64,000 nt of DNA from Phytoseiulus persimilis (taxonomy: Eukaryota; Arthropoda; Arachnida; Mesostigmata; Phytoseiidae), in contig CM075103.1 of the NCBI GenBank assembly GCA_037576195.1, positions 27,116,723 to 27,180,722 on the forward strand, in the 5' to 3' direction. How positions within the stretch are numbered: the first letter of the stretch is position 1; every line of letters starts with the position of its first letter. Under the pieces are notes generated by a model. It saw only the letters and a list, made by a program, of their open reading frames with translations. It was not told the origin of the DNA and did not search any database. The position numbers and the translations under genes were made by a program. Positions 62,769 to 64,000 of the stretch are shown piece after piece.

Positions 62769-63931
62769 TCCGAGAAGCTACGGGCAGTCGGATCAACGTA
62801 GGCTGCTCGCCCCGGAATCTTTGGCGGAACTCATTCTGTGGGCTCCATCGACCCGGAACTCTTCTCAGGCTCGCTCTGAGACCGTTTTTTTTTGAGTAGG
62901 CATCCCGAAATCATGTCCTGTTGCTCTCCGTTCGACACTTTTACTGCCGAGAGTGTTCGTTGTGCGTGCCAATTATGTCGTTCGAGGAACGCCACCTAGC
63001 GAACCCTCCCACCGTTCGGAGACGACCGCGGCGGTTTACAGCCCATGCCCCCATGTTTCCGGGCACTCTAGTCGTGTTTATTAGAACTTATACCCCCTCC
63101 CCTCCCTCGTCCTCCCTCTCGTCCCTTCGGTGGTGTTTGCCTTCTGTTCCCCAGTTTTCCACGTCTTCCCCTCCTCCCAGGTGCCAAAGAGTTTCGGGTT
63201 TCAGCTGGCGAGCAGAAATTACAGGCTGTTAACATGTCACTCTCACAAAGCTTCTCTAAATGAACCCTCCTCCTCCCGCTCTTGGGTTCCGTTCTCGTCG
63301 ATCCGCTCGATGAATCCAAGCTCAGAGAGATTGTTAAACTGAGATTCCGGGGGGAAAAGTCTCAACACAACAAGCGATACGATCGAACACAAGAAGCCAT
63401 CTTGTCTGATCCGCTTATCAACTTGTTGACTGAGCGACAGAGAGTCTTCGCTCCCAAGCGTCATGAAGTCATCCTTCGACGACGAGGTGGGAGGAGCCCG
63501 CCATCGTCAGGGTCGCGGAAGCGATCGTTTGAGGTTAGGCTGAGAAAAAACTTCGAGCGCCCCGGTTGAGGGCTTGCGGAAATCGCGAGAAACTCGAACC
63601 GTTTGCGAGACGACCGAGAGAAAACTTCGCTCGCGTTCTCGAGTCCGCGGCAAAAGCTTCGGATCGAAGAAGCGGGAGAAGGGCACGCGCCTCGAGCTGA
63701 ACAGAAATCGCTCGCGGACAGGAGGCCGCGACGACGATCATCAGTCTTGCTTCGGGAAATCCTCGCTCGGACACAAAGGAATTCCAACTGAGAGATCCAT
63801 TGTGTGTTCTAATGATTCGCGTACATCGAGTTGGCAAAGACAAAACCGAGCCGGGCAGAAACGAGAAGAAGGACGCAAACCGAACGGACGCGCGGCGTCC
63901 CACGAAGCCGAACGACGGCGTCCAATCCCGC

Positions 63932-64000
63932 GGTCATGCTCGGCGGCAACAACAATGTCGTCGGATCGGAAGGTACCAAAACGAAGTTTCAACAAGATCG
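63932..64000 (+). CDS. Open frame at the window edge, possible first exon
   Basis: ATG at about 63936 opens M-L-G-G-N-N-N-V-V-G-S-E-G and stays open to the window end; a possible donor (GAAG|gtacca) lies at about 63973. It is too short to judge and is cut by the window. Confidence 0.1.

Larger units (their letters stand above)
54051..64000 (+). other. First part of a long Zic intron (or 3' flank)
   Basis: About 10 kb from the donor at 54051 to the window end. No exon with the finger 4-5 block (expected R-R-F-A-N-S-S-D-R-K-K-H-type sequence) can be found, so the intron is at least this long. The frame of the Zic exon stays open into the intron as far as 54487, so an unspliced transcript would add about 145 unrelated residues. 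The stretch contains simple repeats, one minus-strand exon candidate and many overlapping open frames with no signature. Confidence 0.6.

Overview
The window is eukaryotic nuclear DNA. Three genes can be read with confidence and all are split by spliceosomal introns with GT..AG borders. Their protein families and gene structure fit an animal. The Zic exon resembles the arthropod odd-paired type (T-C-F-W second finger, H-E-I-V-T-H-L first finger). My best guess is an arthropod, perhaps a chelicerate such as a mite, because introns are mostly short and the DNA is near 50% GC; this assignment is inference. There is no operon-like packing, no CRISPR and no rRNA, and I found no convincing tRNA.

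Layout. (1) 262-2286, plus strand: a six-exon RNF25-type E3 ubiquitin ligase (RWD domain, RING finger, basic/serine-rich tail), with a possible extra 3' exon at 2774-2923. (2) 2924-10903: mostly non-coding, with one small TA-flanked palindromic element (3590-3660) and a few weak candidate exons. (3) 10904-17120, plus strand: an eight-exon membrane receptor of the LRP3/LRP10/LRP12 family (signal peptide, CUB, five LDL-receptor class A repeats, transmembrane helix, proline-rich tail). All exon phases agree and give 653 residues. (4) 17121-53392: about 36 kb with no recognisable gene. It holds a 228-bp hAT-type MITE (17900-18127), simple repeats and a few isolated start-codon-plus-donor candidates on both strands. 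(5) 53393-54050, plus strand: first coding exon of a Zic/odd-paired zinc-finger transcription factor, with fingers 1-3, ending at the intron position known in Zic genes. Fingers 4 and 5 are not in the remaining 10 kb, so the rest of the window is treated as the first part of a long Zic intron.

The three genes do not form a pathway: one acts in ubiquitin signalling, one is a cell-surface or endosomal receptor, one is a developmental regulator. The large gene-poor block before and inside Zic is what one expects around a developmental gene with distant enhancers, but no enhancer can be identified from sequence alone. Many open frames of 60-240 codons occur on both strands in the GC-rich parts. 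Almost all overlap each other in other frames and lack any family signature, so they are left out. I found no evidence of a new multi-gene system.
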